A stretch of DNA of 42,584 nt from Cellulomonas fimi (GCF_012952065.1 NZ_JABCJJ010000022.1:1-42584); one strand, 5' to 3'; positions 1 through 8,005 are shown, counted from the first letter of the stretch. The notes: a model not told the origin generated them from the sequence alone. Translations and numbers: made by a program.

Positions 1-113
1 CGCGCCTCGCGCAGGTGCACCGGCGGAACGTCGCTGCCTGCGTCGGAAGGGGTGTCCCACGCGGCGAGCTCGAAGCGGTCGCGGCCCGCGGCCTTGGCGG
101 CGTAGAGCGCGGA
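1..113 (-). CDS. Fragment: C-terminal tail of a GGDEF (diguanylate cyclase-like) protein
   Basis: The minus strand reads without a stop from about 113 to base 1. It begins with SALYAAKAAGRDRFE, which matches the end of GGDEF domains (consensus ALYxAKxxGRNR), followed by a low-complexity tail that runs off the window. GGDEF proteins make cyclic di-GMP. The rest of the domain should lie upstream on the minus strand, above position 113, but that DNA reads as a different protein on the plus strand. The fragment therefore has no start and no catalytic GGDEF motif. It is either the scar of a rearrangement or an assembly chimera. The family match rests on about 15 residues. Confidence 0.45.
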
Positions 114-669
114 CGCCGCAGCGGCGGTCGCCGGCGTCGCGCTGGACCACGCGCCCGAGCGGCTGCCGGCGCTCGTCGGGCCGGCCGAGGCCAGGGTGGT
201 CCACGCCGACGACGCCGCGGTCGCGCCCGCGCCGATGTGGCTCCAGCGCACGGACCTCGCCGCGCTCGTGCCCGCACCCGGCGCCGGCGCCGAGCGCCTC
301 GCGTCCCTGCTCGACCTCCCGCTCGCCGACGAGCTCGGCGACGACGACGCCCGGGGCGGCCCCCACGCTCCCGCGCCCGACGACGACGGCGCCCCCGGCC
401 CGACGCCCGACGCCGCGCTCGCCCTCCTCCCCGGCCTCCCCCGCACGTGGCACGAGCACGAGGACCTGCACGTCGGCGGAGCACCGGTCGACTGGTGGGT
501 CGAGGGGGAGGGGAGCGACGCCGTCGTGCACGCGACGCAGCTCGCGGGACTCGCGCGTGGCCTTGCGCAGGCCGCCGGCCGGTGGGAGCTGCGGCACGCG
601 CTCGAGGTCGTGCTCACGGAGCCGGAACGCGTCGCGGAGCTCCGGGCCGAGGCGGGGTTCGACCGGTGA
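106..669 (+). CDS. C-terminal fragment of a large Hsp90/sacsin-like ATPase protein
   Basis: This frame is open from just after a stop at 103-105 to the TGA at 667-669. The 187 codons have strong coding character but no convincing start; the first ATG or GTG is well inside. Readable parts are DHAPERLPALVGP, WLQRTDLAALVP and VDWWVEGEGSDAVVHATQLA. The last two resemble, from memory, the C-terminus of actinobacterial proteins with a sacsin-type GHKL ATPase domain. The ATPase domain itself would lie upstream and is absent, because the sequence switches to a minus-strand GGDEF tail near 113. The protein is thus 5'-truncated here. The family assignment is moderate and no catalytic motif is visible. 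Confidence 0.5.
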   Translation, partial: SADAAAAVAGVALDHAPERLPALVGPAEARVVHADDAAVAPAPMWLQRTDLAALVPAPGAGAERLASLLDLPLADELGDDDARGGPHAPAPDDDGAPGPTPDAALALLPGLPRTWHEHEDLHVGGAPVDWWVEGEGSDAVVHATQLAGLARGLAQAAGRWELRHALEVVLTEPERVAELRAEAGFDR

Positions 670-676
670 GGCGACC

Positions 677-1942
677 ATGACGCGCTCCGTCGTGCGCCAG
701 ATCACCCTGGGCGTCTACGCACCCGCGCTCGTGTTCGAGATCGGGATCGGCGCGATCATGCCGATCATCCCGCTGTCCGCGACGGCGCTCGGCGGCTCGC
801 TCGCGACGGCCGGGCTGCTGGTCGCGCTGCTCGGCGTCGGGCAGATCATCGGGGACGTGCCCGCGGGCGCGCTCGCCGCCCGGCTCGGTGAGCGGAACGC
901 GATGCTCGTCGCGGCGTCGACGTCGGTCGTGGCGCTGGCGGCGTGCGCGCTCGCCCCGAACCTGGGGGTGCTGGGCGCGGGGGTGCTCGCGGTCGGGGCG
1001 ACCAACGCCGTGTTCCTCCTCGCGCGGCAGGCGTACCTCACGGAGGTGACCTCGGCGCTGCAGCGCGCCCGTGCGCTGTCCACGCTCGGCGGGGTCCAGC
1101 GGATCGGCGCGTTCATCGGGCCGTTCCTCGGCGCCGGGATCGTGTACCTGTTCGACCTGCGCGGCGTCTACTGGCTCGCCGTCGCGACGAGCCTGGCGGC
1201 GGGCGTGGTGGTGCTGGTCGTGCCCGACATCGCGGGTGCCGACACGCGCCTGCGCCGCGACCGGGCGCCCGTGAGCCTCCGGCGCGTGCTGCGCGACAAC
1301 GCCCCGGTGTTCCGCACGCTGGGCTTCGCGGTGCTCGCCGTGAGCGCGGTGCGGGCGAGCCGGCAGGTCGTGCTGCCGCTGTGGAGCGAGCACCTGGGCT
1401 TCAGCCCCGCGACGACGAGCCTCGTCTTCGCGGTCTCGGGCGCCGTCGACATGCTCCTGTTCTACCCCGCGGGCTACGTCATGGACCGCCGCGGCCGGCT
1501 CTGGATCGGCATCCCGTCCATGCTCGTGCTCGGCGGCGCGATCCTCGCGCTGCCGTTCGGCACGACGCTCGCCGCGGTGACCGCTGCGGCGATCGTCATG
1601 GGCCTCGGCAACGGGATCGGCTCGGGGATCCTCATGACGCTCGGGGCCGACGTCGCGCCGGCGCCCGTGCGCGCGCAGTTCCTCGGGATCTGGCGCGTCT
1701 TCGCCGACGTGGGCAACGCGGCGGGGCCGCTGGTCGTCGCCGCGGGCGCGGCGCTCGGCAGCCTCGCGGCCGGGATCGGCGCGATGGGCGTGGTCGGGCT
1801 GCTCGCTGCCGGCGGGCTCGGCCGGTGGGCGCCGCGCTGGTCGGACCACGCGAACCGGACCACGCGGCGTCGGGCCGCGGAGCGCGCCGCGGCGGTCGCC
1901 GCCGCGCGGGGAGCCGAGGCTGCGCCGGAGCAGGGCGGCTGA
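677..1942 (+). CDS. Major facilitator superfamily (MFS) transporter
   Basis: A 421-residue integral membrane protein with about twelve hydrophobic segments, probably an exporter or drug/H+ antiporter. The MFS loop 2-3 motif appears as DVPAGALAARLGER near residues 60-73, and a related motif follows TM8 (PAGYVMDRRGR). The central loop carries basic and acidic residues (DTRLRRDRAPVSLRR). The C-terminus is a cytoplasmic Arg/Ala-rich tail. The ATG at 677 has a GTGAGG ribosome site 6 bases upstream and lies 7 bases after the stop of the preceding gene, so the two may be cotranscribed. The substrate cannot be read from the sequence. It is convergent with the DUF2530 gene, with only 4 bases between the stops. 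Confidence 0.85.
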   Translation: MTRSVVRQITLGVYAPALVFEIGIGAIMPIIPLSATALGGSLATAGLLVALLGVGQIIGDVPAGALAARLGERNAMLVAASTSVVALAACALAPNLGVLGAGVLAVGATNAVFLLARQAYLTEVTSALQRARALSTLGGVQRIGAFIGPFLGAGIVYLFDLRGVYWLAVATSLAAGVVVLVVPDIAGADTRLRRDRAPVSLRRVLRDNAPVFRTLGFAVLAVSAVRASRQVVLPLWSEHLGFSPATTSLVFAVSGAVDMLLFYPAGYVMDRRGRLWIGIPSMLVLGGAILALPFGTTLAAVTAAAIVMGLGNGIGSGILMTLGADVAPAPVRAQFLGIWRVFADVGNAAGPLVVAAGAALGSLAAGIGAMGVVGLLAAGGLGRWAPRWSDHANRTTRRRAAERAAAVAAARGAEAAPEQGG

Positions 1943-1946
1943 CGGC

Positions 1947-2255
1947 TCAGGCGGCGGGGCCGGGGAGGTCGACGTCCGCGGGCCGGTCGACGACCCCGGG
2001 CAGATCGAGGTCCTCGGGCCGCCGGTAGTGCTCCCACACGAGCGCGACGACGCCCAGCCCGACCCCGGCGACACAGGTCCAGACGGCCTCCGTCGGACCG
2101 TTGCCGTCGCCGCGCGCGAGCGCCCAGGTCACCACGAGCGCGACGACCCACGCGGCCAGGCCGGCCGAGAAGACGATGCGCAGGTCGACCCGCACGGGGG
2201 CCGGGTCGGGGCGGCGCCGGTCCGGGTGCAGGACCAGGTCGAGGACGGAGGGCAC
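1947..2255 (-). CDS. DUF2530-like small membrane protein
   Basis: A 102-residue protein starting at GTG. Residues 1-25 are polar (HPDRRRPDPAPVRVD). Two hydrophobic helices follow (about 30-47 and 60-77), then the stretch WEHYRRPEDLDLPG. This layout, with N-terminal PDPxPVRVD and a C-terminal WxxYRRP, matches DUF2530, an actinobacterial family of unknown function. It lies just downstream of the EAL-HDOD gene on the same strand, 15 bases after its stop in genome order but transcribed separately or by read-through from upstream. No enzymatic motif is visible. Confidence 0.65.
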   Translation of the reverse strand: MPSVLDLVLHPDRRRPDPAPVRVDLRIVFSAGLAAWVVALVVTWALARGDGNGPTEAVWTCVAGVGLGVVALVWEHYRRPEDLDLPGVVDRPADVDLPGPAA

Positions 2256-2270
2256 CGGCTCAGCGTACGG

Positions 2271-3503
2271 CTAGCGTCGCGCCGGACCCGCGAGCAGCGT
2301 CGCCGTGCCGAGGGCCTCGCTCACCGCGGCGAGGTAGGCGTGCGCGACCTCGAACGGGACGAGCCCGGTGGCCTCGACCGCGGCCACGTCGTTCTCCTCG
2401 TGCGCGAGCACGGCGGCGAGCACCGGGCCGTACGGGCCGGAGAGGTCGCACAGGGCGCTGCCGACCTCGTCGGACACCCCGGTGCGCGCGACCAGGTCGC
2501 TGGCCGGGACGCGGAGCTGCGCGGCGGCGGCGGAGAGCAGGCCGACCGTGTACCCGGCGTCGTCCCCGGCGAGCGTGGCGCACGCGATCGCGCGCGTGAG
2601 GACGGACCAGAGCGAGGCGATCGTGGCGCGCTCCGCGCCGGCGAGCGCCGACGTCGCGAGCGCGCCGAGCTGCCGCGGGCCGAGGAGGACCACGGCCTGA
2701 CGCACCGAGTCGACCTCGTGCCGCACGGGGACCGCGCTCGAGTTGACGAGCCGCAGGACGCGCATCGCGAGCTCGGGGTCCGAGCCGACGACGCGGACGA
2801 CGGCCTCCTGGTCGGGGGCGGGCGCGCTCAGCAGCTGCATGAGCTCGAGGCACTGGAGCTCGCCGGTCGTGTACTCGCGCTCGACGGTCGGGGCGTCGCG
2901 CTGGAACATCGGCCCCTGCTGCAGGTCGACGCCGGCCGACGTGCAGTACCCGACGCGGGCGTCGGTGTCGACGCGCATCGCGATCGTGGCGCGGGCCGCG
3001 GCCTGCGCCGCGCGGATCGCCGTCGTCGCGAGCTCCTGGCCGCGGCCGAGGTCGACCTTGACGAAGTGCACGATCGGCAGCAGCGGGTCCTGCCCGCCGC
3101 CAGGGACGTAGTCGTTCAGCGCGAGCCCGTACCCAGCGGCACGCAGGCGGCTCAGGTGCGCGCCCGCGCCCGGCAGGTCGGCGAAGTGCCGGGGCACCTC
3201 GAGCACGATGAGGTCGCGGTTCCCCGCGATCGGCTCGTCGCGCAGCAGCATGCCCTGGGTGGCCTGGACGAACACGGGCGAGCCGCCGCCGACCGCCTCG
3301 AGGTCGAGCCGCTCGTACTGCGCCTCGACCAGGGCGTCGAGCCGCTCGGTGAGGTGCGCGTGGGCGAGCGACGTCCGGACGACGACGCCGACCGCGTACC
3401 CGTGCACCGAGCCGTCGCGCCGGATGAGCGGCTGCCGATGGACGGTCACGTCGACGCCGGTCAGGGCAGCCGAGTCGGCGGGGCGGGTACCGGGGCTGGT
3501 CAT
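2271..3503 (-). CDS. EAL-HDOD (YuxH-type) signalling protein
   Basis: A 410-residue protein with two domains. Residues about 15-195 form a degenerate EAL domain: it retains HRQPLIRRDGSVHGY, the LEVPRHF strand and the VKVDLG strand. The catalytic EAL signature is replaced (YAVGVVV in place of YELLxR), so cyclic di-GMP hydrolysis is not expected. Residues about 205-390 are an HDOD domain (LLSAPAPDQEAVVRVVGSDPELAMRVLRLVNS region and QAVVLLGPRQL). Such proteins act in bacterial signalling, often linked to motility. The ATG at 3503 is preferred to one at 3548 because AGGA lies 8 bases ahead of it. The gene is last in the flgN-flgK-flgL-fliW unit, 83 bases after fliW, which suggests a motility role. 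Confidence 0.8.
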   Translation of the reverse strand: MTSPGTRPADSAALTGVDVTVHRQPLIRRDGSVHGYAVGVVVRTSLAHAHLTERLDALVEAQYERLDLEAVGGGSPVFVQATQGMLLRDEPIAGNRDLIVLEVPRHFADLPGAGAHLSRLRAAGYGLALNDYVPGGGQDPLLPIVHFVKVDLGRGQELATTAIRAAQAAARATIAMRVDTDARVGYCTSAGVDLQQGPMFQRDAPTVEREYTTGELQCLELMQLLSAPAPDQEAVVRVVGSDPELAMRVLRLVNSSAVPVRHEVDSVRQAVVLLGPRQLGALATSALAGAERATIASLWSVLTRAIACATLAGDDAGYTVGLLSAAAAQLRVPASDLVARTGVSDEVGSALCDLSGPYGPVLAAVLAHEENDVAAVEATGLVPFEVAHAYLAAVSEALGTATLLAGPARR

Positions 3504-3586
3504 CGAGGCTGTCCTGGTGGCGCGGGGGAGGGGGATCGTCCCTCCCATCGGCAGGACGCCGCGCCGGATGAGGCGTTCGCCGGCGG

Positions 3587-3997
3587 TCAGCCGAGCGGCG
3601 CGCGCAGGGGCCAGTCGCCGTCGAGCACGACCTGCGCCGCGGCGCCCGTCGCGGCGTTCACGACGACCGGGGCGAGGAGGTTCGCCGTCGTCGGCCGCTC
3701 GCCCTCCCCGGGGTGCACGACGACGAGGAGCAGCGCCGCGTCGTCGTCCCCGAGGGCGAGGGCCGAGCGGGTCGCGTCGTCGACGCGGGGCGTGTACCCG
3801 TCGAAGAAGGCCTCCGGGCGCACGACGAACAGGCGCACCGCGGGGTCGCTCAGGCTGCGCAGGGCGTAGAGGATGCCGGAGTCGTCCAGGCCGTCGAGCG
3901 AGTAGTCGACGTGACCCGGGAGACCGGGCAGCGGGGCCACGGCGTGCAGGGCGTGCGGGGCGGGGTGCGCGGCGGCGGGGGCGGGGGCGGTGCTCAT
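3587..3997 (-). CDS. fliW: Flagellar assembly factor FliW
   Basis: A 136-residue cytoplasmic protein with the FliW core: LPGLPGHVDYSLDGL, LFVVRPEAFFDGYTP, and TANLLAPVVVNAATG followed by QVVLDGDWPLRAPL at the end. In other bacteria FliW binds flagellin and the translational repressor CsrA, coupling flagellin synthesis to secretion. The start codon overlaps the flgL stop by 4 bases (ATGA), so the two are translationally coupled. FliW is normally followed by csrA. Here the next gene is an EAL-HDOD gene and no CsrA-like reading frame is visible in the window. The first 20 residues are Ala/Pro/His-rich and are probably a lineage-specific extension. Confidence 0.9.
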   Translation of the reverse strand: MSTAPAPAAAHPAPHALHAVAPLPGLPGHVDYSLDGLDDSGILYALRSLSDPAVRLFVVRPEAFFDGYTPRVDDATRSALALGDDDAALLLVVVHPGEGERPTTANLLAPVVVNAATGAAAQVVLDGDWPLRAPLG

Positions 3998-4920
3998 CGC
4001 AGGTAGTCCATCAGACTCGGCTGGAGGACGCGGGACGCGGCGCCGAGGGCGGACTTGTACGCGACCTCCTGCATCTGGAGCTCGATGATCGTGCCCGGCA
4101 GGTCGACGTCCTCGATCGTGCTGAGGCGGCCCGCGAGCTCGGTCTTCGTGTCGAGGGCGCGCAGCTTCGCGGTCTGGACCTGGCTCTGGCGCGCGCCGAC
4201 GGCGGTGAGCTGGCCGAGCATCGCGTCGCGGTGCTCGTCGAGCGTGGTGAGCTCGCCCGAGACCGGCTCGTTCGCGCGGAGCTTCGCGGCGATGCGGTCG
4301 AGGGTCGAGAAGACAGAGCCGGTTCCGGTGACGGGGTCGTCCTCGCCGAACGCGAGGGCGCCGTCGACGTCCACCCTCACCAGGGTGTTCGCGTCGATGC
4401 GGCGCTCGACGCTCGCACCGGTCACGCTGGTCGAGGTGTAGCTCGGCGGCGTGGTGGTCGTGTCCACCGTGACGGCGCTCGCCGCGTCGGAGGTCCCCGC
4501 GAAGACCGACCGGCCGAGGTAGCTCGTGTTGGCCTGGTTGAGCAGCGCGTCGCGCAGACCCTCGATCTCCACCGCGAGGGCCTCGCGGGCCTGTGCGTTG
4601 AGCACCCCCTGGTTCGAGCCCTGCACCGTGAGGTCGCGCGCCTGCCGCAGGGCGTCGAGCGAGCCCCGCAGCGCCGAGTCGACGTTGGTGAGCCAGCCGT
4701 CGCCGTCCGAGATGTTGCGCGCGTGCTGCTCGTTGGCGCGCAGCGCGCTGCGCAGGGCGATCGCGGAGCTCGTGCCGGCCGGGTCGTCCGACGGCCTGGT
4801 GATGTTCTTGGTGCTCGAGAGCTTGCCCTGCAGCGCGGCCATGGCGCTGAGGTTGGTCTGCAGGTTGGCGAGCGTGGAGCGCTGGACCGTCTGCTGGGTG
4901 ACGCGGCCGATCATGGTCAT
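3994..4920 (-). CDS. flgL: Flagellar hook-associated protein 3 (FlgL)
   Basis: A 308-residue flagellin-like junction protein between hook and filament. The N-terminal D0/D1 helices read GRVTQQTVQRSTLANLQTNL and include the conserved RPSDDPAGTSSAIALR segment near residues 42-57. The middle (about 145-215) is variable. The C-terminal helix ends in LQPSLMDYLR. It is a typical short actinobacterial length. The start overlaps the flgK stop by 4 bases and the end overlaps the fliW start, giving a tightly coupled flgK-flgL-fliW block. FlgL is exported by the flagellar type III apparatus with FlgN-type chaperone help, consistent with flgN lying upstream. Confidence 0.93.
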   Translation of the reverse strand: MTMIGRVTQQTVQRSTLANLQTNLSAMAALQGKLSSTKNITRPSDDPAGTSSAIALRSALRANEQHARNISDGDGWLTNVDSALRGSLDALRQARDLTVQGSNQGVLNAQAREALAVEIEGLRDALLNQANTSYLGRSVFAGTSDAASAVTVDTTTTPPSYTSTSVTGASVERRIDANTLVRVDVDGALAFGEDDPVTGTGSVFSTLDRIAAKLRANEPVSGELTTLDEHRDAMLGQLTAVGARQSQVQTAKLRALDTKTELAGRLSTIEDVDLPGTIIELQMQEVAYKSALGAASRVLQPSLMDYLR

Positions 4921-6329
4921 CTCCCTACGACGCCGGTGCGGTTGATCAGGGTGTCGAGCATCTCGTCGATCGCCGTGAGCACCCGGGCCGCGCCCTCGTA
5001 GGCGCGCTGGTAGGCGAGCATGTTGACCGACTCCTCGTCGATGTCGACGCTCGCGTTCGAGAGCTGGAGGCGCTCGGCCGTGGTGCGGGTCGCCTCGGTG
5101 ACGGATGCGCGCTGCGCGGCCGAGCGGGAGGTGACGCCGAGGTCGACGACGAACGACGACCAGGTCCGGTCGGGGCCGCCGGTCGCGGTGGCGATCGCCG
5201 ACATCGGGTCAGCGCGCGAGCCGTCGAGCGGGCCCAGGCCGTCCGCCGCCACCGCGATGTCCTTGACGTCGGTGATCGCCACCGCGAGCGTCGCGGCGGT
5301 GACGCCCGTGGCCGGCTCGGTGAAGAACACGCCGCCTTGGGCCTGCGGGTCGCCGGCGGTGTACGACCCGGTGTGGATCCCGTTGACCTGGCCGACGAGG
5401 GCCTGCGCGAGCTTGTCGTACGACGCCGCCGCCTTGGCGAGGATCCCGCCGTCGGCCTCGGGCGCGAGGGCCGTGACCAGGCCGGCGACGCGACCGGCGT
5501 CGGCCCCGAGGGCGTAACCCGTGCCGGCCCAGCGCAGGGCGACGGGGGAGCCCATCGTCCACGTGCCGGGCGTCACCTCGACCGCGTGCGCCTTGTCGCC
5601 GCGGACCAGCGCGTTGCCGCCGACCATCACGTCGAGCGTGCCGTCCTCGCGCTCGACCGCGCTCGCGCCGACGAGCCCGGCGAGCCGGGTGACCTTCGAG
5701 CTGCGCGTGTCGATCAGCTCGTTGGCCGAGCCGCCCGAGACGAGCACACCGCGGATCCGCTCGTTGAGGTCGGCGACGGCGGCCGCGGTCGCGTTCACGT
5801 CGACCACGGCGGCGTCCAGCTCGGTGCGCGCCTGGTCCCACTGCGTGACGACGGCCGCGTAGCCCGACGAGATGCGCTGCGTGAGGGCCGACGCGTTCTC
5901 GAGCACGACCTTGCGGGCCGCGTCCGAGTCCGGCGTGTTGCCGAGCTCCTGCCACGCCGACCAGAACTCGCCGAGGGCCTGCGAGACGCCCTTGTCACCG
6001 GGCTCCGCGACGGTCGACTCGAGACGCAGGTAGGTCTCGCTGCGCGTGGCGGCGAACGAGGCGCTGCCGGTCTCCGCGCGCAGGCGCGCGTCGAGGAAGA
6101 GGTCGCCGAGCCGCTCGATGCCCGTGACCCGCGTCCCGTTGCCCGCGACGCGCCCGGCCGAGTACATCGACGGCGCGGAGAGCGCCTCGACCGAGGCGAG
6201 GTCCGCGCGCTGACGCGTGTAGCCGACCGTGTTGGCGTTGGCGACGTTCTGACCCGCGACGTCGAGCGCCTGCCGCTGCGCGATCAGCGAGCTGAGGGCG
6301 GTCGAGAGGCCGGAGAAGCTGCTGCTCAT
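4917..6329 (-). CDS. flgK: Flagellar hook-associated protein 1 (FlgK)
   Basis: A 470-residue hook-filament junction protein. The N-terminus begins MSSSFSGLSTALSS and contains NVANANTVGYTRQ, the axial-protein signature shared with rod and hook proteins. The C-terminal helix includes SVNMLAYQRAYEGAARVL, the matching axial motif. The ATG at 6329 was chosen because AGGAG lies 10 bases upstream and the reading matches the family N-terminus; the frame stays open upstream but is antisense to flgN. It follows flgN with a 14-base gap and overlaps flgL by 4 bases. It is probably transcribed with flgN from the FliA-type promoter at 6880-6908. Confidence 0.93.
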   Translation of the reverse strand: MSSSFSGLSTALSSLIAQRQALDVAGQNVANANTVGYTRQRADLASVEALSAPSMYSAGRVAGNGTRVTGIERLGDLFLDARLRAETGSASFAATRSETYLRLESTVAEPGDKGVSQALGEFWSAWQELGNTPDSDAARKVVLENASALTQRISSGYAAVVTQWDQARTELDAAVVDVNATAAAVADLNERIRGVLVSGGSANELIDTRSSKVTRLAGLVGASAVEREDGTLDVMVGGNALVRGDKAHAVEVTPGTWTMGSPVALRWAGTGYALGADAGRVAGLVTALAPEADGGILAKAAASYDKLAQALVGQVNGIHTGSYTAGDPQAQGGVFFTEPATGVTAATLAVAITDVKDIAVAADGLGPLDGSRADPMSAIATATGGPDRTWSSFVVDLGVTSRSAAQRASVTEATRTTAERLQLSNASVDIDEESVNMLAYQRAYEGAARVLTAIDEMLDTLINRTGVVGR

Positions 6330-6343
6330 GGGTGTCGGGGCTC

Positions 6344-6826
6344 CTAGAAGGACTCGTCGATGAGCTGGGCGGCGGCGGTGCCGACCGAGGTCGCGCCGCG
6401 GGGGTCGTACGTGTGGACGGTCTCCTGGAGGCCGAGGATCGTCTCCTGCGCGGCGCGGTGCGAGCTGGTGAGGAGCTCGCGGTTGCCCTGCGCGACGCCC
6501 TGGATCTCGGACGTCAGCGTGACGAAGGCCTCGCGGTGGCTCGCGAGCAGCTCGTCCCACGGCTCGGGGGCCGCGTTCGCCAGCGCGAGCAGACCGCTGC
6601 CGGGCTCGATGCCGACCTCGCGCGCGGCGTCGTCGGCCTCCATCGAGCGGCCGAGCTCGGCCGAGCGGATCTGGTCGAGGACCTGCTCGACCTCGCGGGT
6701 CGCGTGGCCGAGCCAGCGGGTGCGGCCGCTCGAGAGCACCAGCTGCTCCTCCTCGAGCTTGAACAGCAGGAGCTCGAGCAGCTGCCGTTCGTGCCACAGC
6801 ACGGCGGAGAGCTCTGCCAGTCCCAT
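6344..6826 (-). CDS. flgN: FlgN-type flagellar export chaperone
   Basis: A 160-residue, mostly helical protein starting MGLAELSAVLWHERQLLELLLFK, with a heptad-like leucine pattern in the first 35 residues typical of FlgN. FlgN keeps the hook-associated proteins FlgK and FlgL unfolded and delivers them to the export gate. Its position directly before flgK and flgL supports this role. AGGAG lies 7 bases before the ATG. It is the first gene of the minus-strand block and lies about 50 bases downstream of a predicted FliA-type promoter. Sequence identity within this family is low, so the call leans on position and helical pattern. Confidence 0.85.
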   Translation of the reverse strand: MGLAELSAVLWHERQLLELLLFKLEEEQLVLSSGRTRWLGHATREVEQVLDQIRSAELGRSMEADDAAREVGIEPGSGLLALANAAPEPWDELLASHREAFVTLTSEIQGVAQGNRELLTSSHRAAQETILGLQETVHTYDPRGATSVGTAAAQLIDESF

Positions 6827-6879
6827 GAGGTCTCCTGTCCTTATGGTGCGTGTGCGGCACGTCGCGGCCGTTCAGGAGA

Positions 6880-6908
6880 TGGATCGGACGGACACGCGCC
6901 GATGTGAC
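6880..6908 (-). promoter_or_regulatory. Predicted FliA-type promoter of flgN-flgK-flgL-fliW
   Basis: Read on the minus strand, GTCA (6908-6905), 16 bases, then TCCGATCCA (6888-6880). It fits the pattern shared with the fliC, flgB, flbD and fliM upstream regions (CTCA-N15/16-nCCGAT), with one mismatch in the -35 tetramer. The -10 lies about 54 bases upstream of the flgN ATG. Confidence 0.5.
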
Positions 6909-6933
6909 GATTCCGCCCGAACGAGCGACGGGA

Positions 6934-6949
6934 TGTGACCTCCGTCACA
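6934..6949. promoter_or_regulatory. CRP/GlxR-family operator palindrome
   Basis: TGTGACCTCCGTCACA is a perfect 16-base palindrome of the form TGTGA-N6-TCACA, the consensus bound by cAMP-receptor proteins, including actinobacterial GlxR. It lies in the 261-base space between the divergent flgN and fliA genes, about 140 bases before the chosen fliA start and 26 bases beyond the flgN -35. It could therefore influence either gene. Confidence 0.6.
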
Positions 6950-7087
6950 CCCGTAAGGTCATGCGTTCAACAAAACCGCAGGCCGGAGGCTCTCGGCACC
7001 GTTGCGATCGGCCCGGCGTCGGGCAGATCAAGAACTTCGCATGGATCTCCCCCTCAAGCCGCGTCGGCGCTGCGCCGAAGGGATGGG

Positions 7088-8005
7088 GTGCGCAACTCTC
7101 CCGCTGAAGTAGACGCCCTCGTCACGGCCAACCTGCCGCTGGTCGGGTACCGCGTGTCCGAGCTCCTCGGCCGCGTCCCGGCCTACGTGTCGCGGGACGA
7201 GCTGGCCTCGGCCGGCTCGCTCGCCCTGGTCCAGGCGGCCCAGGCCTACGACGCCGAGACCGGGGTCCCGTTCGCCCGGTACGCCTCGCTCCGCATCCGG
7301 GGCGCGCTGCTCGACGAGCTGCGCGCGATGGACTGGGTCTCCCGGGGCGCCCGCCAGCGGGCCCGCCGCGTGAGCACGACGTCCGACGAGATGACGTCGC
7401 AGCTCGGCCGCACTCCGACGCGCGAGGAGCTCGCGACCGCGCTCGGCACCGACGTCGCCGAGGTCGACGCCGCCCGCGGCGACGCCGAGCGCCGCATCCT
7501 CAGCATCGAGGCGTTCGACAGCGCGATCGCCGACACGGTCACCGAGCCCGGCATGGGCCCGGAGGAGAGCCTGCTCGTCAACGAGAAGCTCCAGCACCTC
7601 AAGGCGGCCGTCACGGCCCTGCCCGAGCGGCTGCGCCACGTCGTCGAGCAGCTGTTCTTCCACGACCGCCCGGTCGTCGAGCTGGCCGAGGAGCTGGGCG
7701 TCACCCAGTCCCGCATCAGCCAGCTGCGCACCGAGGCGCTCGCGCTGATGAAGGACGGCATGAACGCGAGCCTCGAGCCCTCGCTGGTCCCGGTGGCCGA
7801 GCGGCCCGACGGCGTCGCCGAGCGTCGTCGCAAGGCGTACTTCGACCTCGTGGCGCAGCAGGCGTCGTTCCTGGCGCGGGCCTCGCAGCTCGCGGCGCCC
7901 GGGCCCGGCGTGCTTCCGCAGCAGCGCGACGAGGCGAAGGAGCTGGCCGCGGCGAAGGCCAAGGCGCGGTCCCGCGCCGGGGCCGCGTACGCCACGACGG
8001 CCTGA
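7088..8005 (+). CDS. fliA: Sigma-28 family RNA polymerase sigma factor (FliA/WhiG-like)
   Basis: About 305 residues with sigma-70 regions 2, 3 and 4. Region 2 includes VSRDELASAGSLALVQAA, FARYASLRIRGALLDELRAMDW and VSRGARQRARR, diagnostic of the FliA/WhiG/SigD group. Region 4 includes LPERLRHVVEQLFFHDRPV and ELAEELGVTQSRISQLRTEAL. It should direct RNA polymerase to late flagellar promoters. GTG at 7088 was chosen because GAAGGG lies just upstream and the alternative GTG at 6935 falls inside the CRP-type palindrome. After region 4 (about residue 228) there is an unusual extra 75 residues, rich in Ala, Lys and Arg; FliA proteins normally end soon after region 4. The gene is divergent from flgN and followed by a strong hairpin. 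Confidence 0.88.
   Translation: MRNSPAEVDALVTANLPLVGYRVSELLGRVPAYVSRDELASAGSLALVQAAQAYDAETGVPFARYASLRIRGALLDELRAMDWVSRGARQRARRVSTTSDEMTSQLGRTPTREELATALGTDVAEVDAARGDAERRILSIEAFDSAIADTVTEPGMGPEESLLVNEKLQHLKAAVTALPERLRHVVEQLFFHDRPVVELAEELGVTQSRISQLRTEALALMKDGMNASLEPSLVPVAERPDGVAERRRKAYFDLVAQQASFLARASQLAAPGPGVLPQQRDEAKELAAAKAKARSRAGAAYATTA

Noticed and set aside
614-2074. Long minus-strand frame opposite the MFS transporter
   Set aside because: Mirror-frame artefact of GC-rich coding sequence; the plus-strand MFS reading has clear membrane and motif structure.
6898-6906. GCCGATGTG on the plus strand as a FliA-type -10 for fliA itself
   Set aside because: No CTCA-like tetramer lies 15-17 bases upstream (sequence there is GATG).
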